Shown piece after piece: positions 29,255 through 30,383 of a stretch of DNA of 30,383 nucleotides (position 1 is its first letter; every line of letters starts with the position of its first letter). The notes beneath the pieces were generated by a model. That model ran no database searches and was not told the DNA's origin. It saw only the letters and a list, made by a program, of their open reading frames with translations. The stretch covers positions 1-30,383 of the IMG/VR virus record IMGVR_UViG_3300025122_005155; one strand, given 5' to 3'. The position numbers and the translations under genes are program-made. Source of the stretch: a virus.

Positions 29255-30131
29255 AAATGTGGACTTTAACTCAAGCAGTGGACCTAATGGATTTTCCAGA
29301 AAGCTAGCGTCGTCGTTTATTAAGGGAGGTCATGAGATCACCTCTAATTCTCCAGACATTCAGCTCTCTTTTATACAAAGTTTTAAAAAAATTGCTCCGA
29401 CGGTTCAAAGATTGGATGGTATATACTTTAATACCGATCAGGACTGGGAACATCTTAACAATCCAATTAAAAAAACCTATACTGAATCGGATGCAGTTAT
29501 TTTTCAGACTAAGTTTAACAAGGACTTAGTTGAAAATTTTTTTGGTTCTCGTCTAAATTCTCACGTTATTCACAACGGAACAGACCTGGAGTCAATCTCC
29601 AATATTCCAGAAGCAGATATTTCTAACCTGGGAGAGTTTGAAAAGGTGTGGTGTTGTGCTTCTCACTGGAGACCGCATAAGAGACTTTCTGAGAACATTC
29701 AATATTTCTTAGACTTTTCCTCAGATGGCGATTGTTTGATCGTTGCGGGAAAGGATTCTCAGGTTCCGTATCATCCTAGAATTTTTAATGTTGGAAACCT
29801 TTCCTGGGATCGGTTAATCTCAGTTTTTAAGAGATCAGATTATTTTTTACACCTGTCATGGTTAGATCACTGTCCAAATGTTGTTATTGATGCCCGTGCT
29901 AGCGGGTGTCATGTTATTTGTTCTTCATCAGGTGGAACCCATGAAATTTCAGGTAAAAATTCAACTGTAATAGAAGAGGATTTGTGGGATTTTTCTCCCA
30001 TAAAACTTTATAGACCTCCTGTCATGGATTTTAGTAAAAAAAGGATCAACACTATTGATTCAGACATTGATATTCACTCTGTTTCCAATCTTTATTTAGA
30101 AACGTTTAGAGAGGTTTTAAAAGGTAGTTGA
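29238..30131 (+). CDS. GT4-family glycosyltransferase
   Basis: 297 residues from ATG 29238, overlapping the preceding gene by 17 bases. It is a GT-B enzyme of the GT4 type: GPNGFSRKLASSFIKGGHEI at the N-terminus, VIHNGTDLESI, SHWRPHKRL, and LDHCPNVVIDARASGCHVIC plus GGTHEISG in the nucleotide-sugar-binding part. The usual Glu of the E-x7-E motif is Asp in VVIDARASG. It is about 80 residues shorter than typical GT4 enzymes, mostly in the N-terminal domain. It probably works with the two genes before it on one glycan. Confidence 0.8.
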   Translation: MKIAFENVDFNSSSGPNGFSRKLASSFIKGGHEITSNSPDIQLSFIQSFKKIAPTVQRLDGIYFNTDQDWEHLNNPIKKTYTESDAVIFQTKFNKDLVENFFGSRLNSHVIHNGTDLESISNIPEADISNLGEFEKVWCCASHWRPHKRLSENIQYFLDFSSDGDCLIVAGKDSQVPYHPRIFNVGNLSWDRLISVFKRSDYFLHLSWLDHCPNVVIDARASGCHVICSSSGGTHEISGKNSTVIEEDLWDFSPIKLYRPPVMDFSKKRINTIDSDIDIHSVSNLYLETFREVLKGS

Positions 30132-30383
30132 ATGGGACTCGGGGGTTATTTAACGTGGACAGCAGCCGCTAGAGAGATAAGGAAAGTTACAGGAACCTCT
30201 GTTAAACTATTCCCAGTCGAACAACTTCCAAATGGATTCCTAAAGCTAATCAAGAGCGAGGTGTTTATAAACAATCCTGATATTTTAATGAGTGACGGAT
30301 ATGAGTACGAAAATAATCAGATAATCTTACCACTTGTACTAAACAATCCCAACGCAAATTATTGTAAAGTGGACACCCCGGAG
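30132..30383 (+). CDS. 5' part of a possible GT9-like sugar-modifying gene
   Basis: The ATG directly follows the previous TGA, and the frame is open to the end of the window (84 codons). The visible start has GLGGYLTWTAAAREI, then LPNGFLKLIKSEVF and an ending near YCKVDTPE. A Gly-rich start and a helix with AAREI are found in GT9/heptosyltransferase-like proteins, and position after three glycosyltransferases supports a sugar-related job. The assignment is tentative because most of the gene is missing. Confidence 0.55.
   Translation, partial: MGLGGYLTWTAAAREIRKVTGTSVKLFPVEQLPNGFLKLIKSEVFINNPDILMSDGYEYENNQIILPLVLNNPNANYCKVDTPE

Noticed and set aside
1-30383. CRISPR array, insertion sequence or integrase
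   Set aside because: No regularly spaced identical repeats, no terminal inverted repeats with a transposase, and no recombinase motif were seen on either strand.

Overview
The window reads as part of a large tailed-phage genome, probably a T4-like myovirus of the kind found in marine or other aquatic samples that infects a Gram-negative host. Reasons: very dense, mostly same-strand genes with ATGA, TGATG or GTGA overlaps; a 1295-residue fibre ending in an intramolecular chaperone (peptidase S74) domain; a long run of putative virion genes with no cellular orthologue; a set of small phage-type hypotheticals; a tRNA and a tmRNA placed between them; and a glycosyltransferase block. No terminase, capsid or polymerase gene lies in the window, so the phage assignment rests on architecture. 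LPS-type sugar genes point to a Gram-negative host.

Region 1 (1-8930, GC-rich). After the end of an unidentified gene and a lone reverse-strand Flp-type (Tad) pilin gene comes a tight series of genes of unknown function. Most begin with the same short amphipathic, charged module of the form K-I-x-x-x-x-L-R-x-I-I-R-E-E-L-x-x-L-x-E. I interpret this as a capsid-targeting or prohead-core peptide ending at a T4-type (L/I)-x-E processing site, so these would be internal head or ejected proteins. The series ends with a large protein carrying a hydrophobic pre-toxin-like segment and an HExxH metalloprotease.

Region 2 (8.9-22.0 kb, AT-rich). This is a host-interaction, stress and translation block. 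It holds a membrane-anchored trypsin-like protease, a CMP/dCMP-type deaminase, an HldE-like nucleotidyltransferase, a coiled-coil tail-anchored membrane protein, the complete YeaH-SpoVR-PrkA set, a tRNA with CAU anticodon that looks like tRNA-Ile2 directly followed by a minimal TilS lysidine synthetase, a degenerate GroEL-like chaperonin, an H1-like small basic protein, a complete tmRNA, a sigma-region-4-like regulator and a PIN-PhoH protein.

Region 3 (22.0-26.5 kb). Two related small beta-rich proteins precede the giant repetitive fibre gene. The fibre is again GC-rich and carries about ten copies of an adhesin-like repeat before the S74 domain. Region 4 (26.5 kb to the end) holds glycosyltransferases: a GT4-GT2 fusion, a GT2, a GT4, and the start of a possible GT9-like gene.

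The most unusual points are the shared N-terminal module across the virion genes, the phage-borne Flp pilin, the tRNA-Ile2/TilS pair, the phage PrkA-YeaH-SpoVR operon, and the chaperonin that has lost its ATPase signature. A recurrent ATAYTTA motif in many intergenic gaps may be a phage promoter element.
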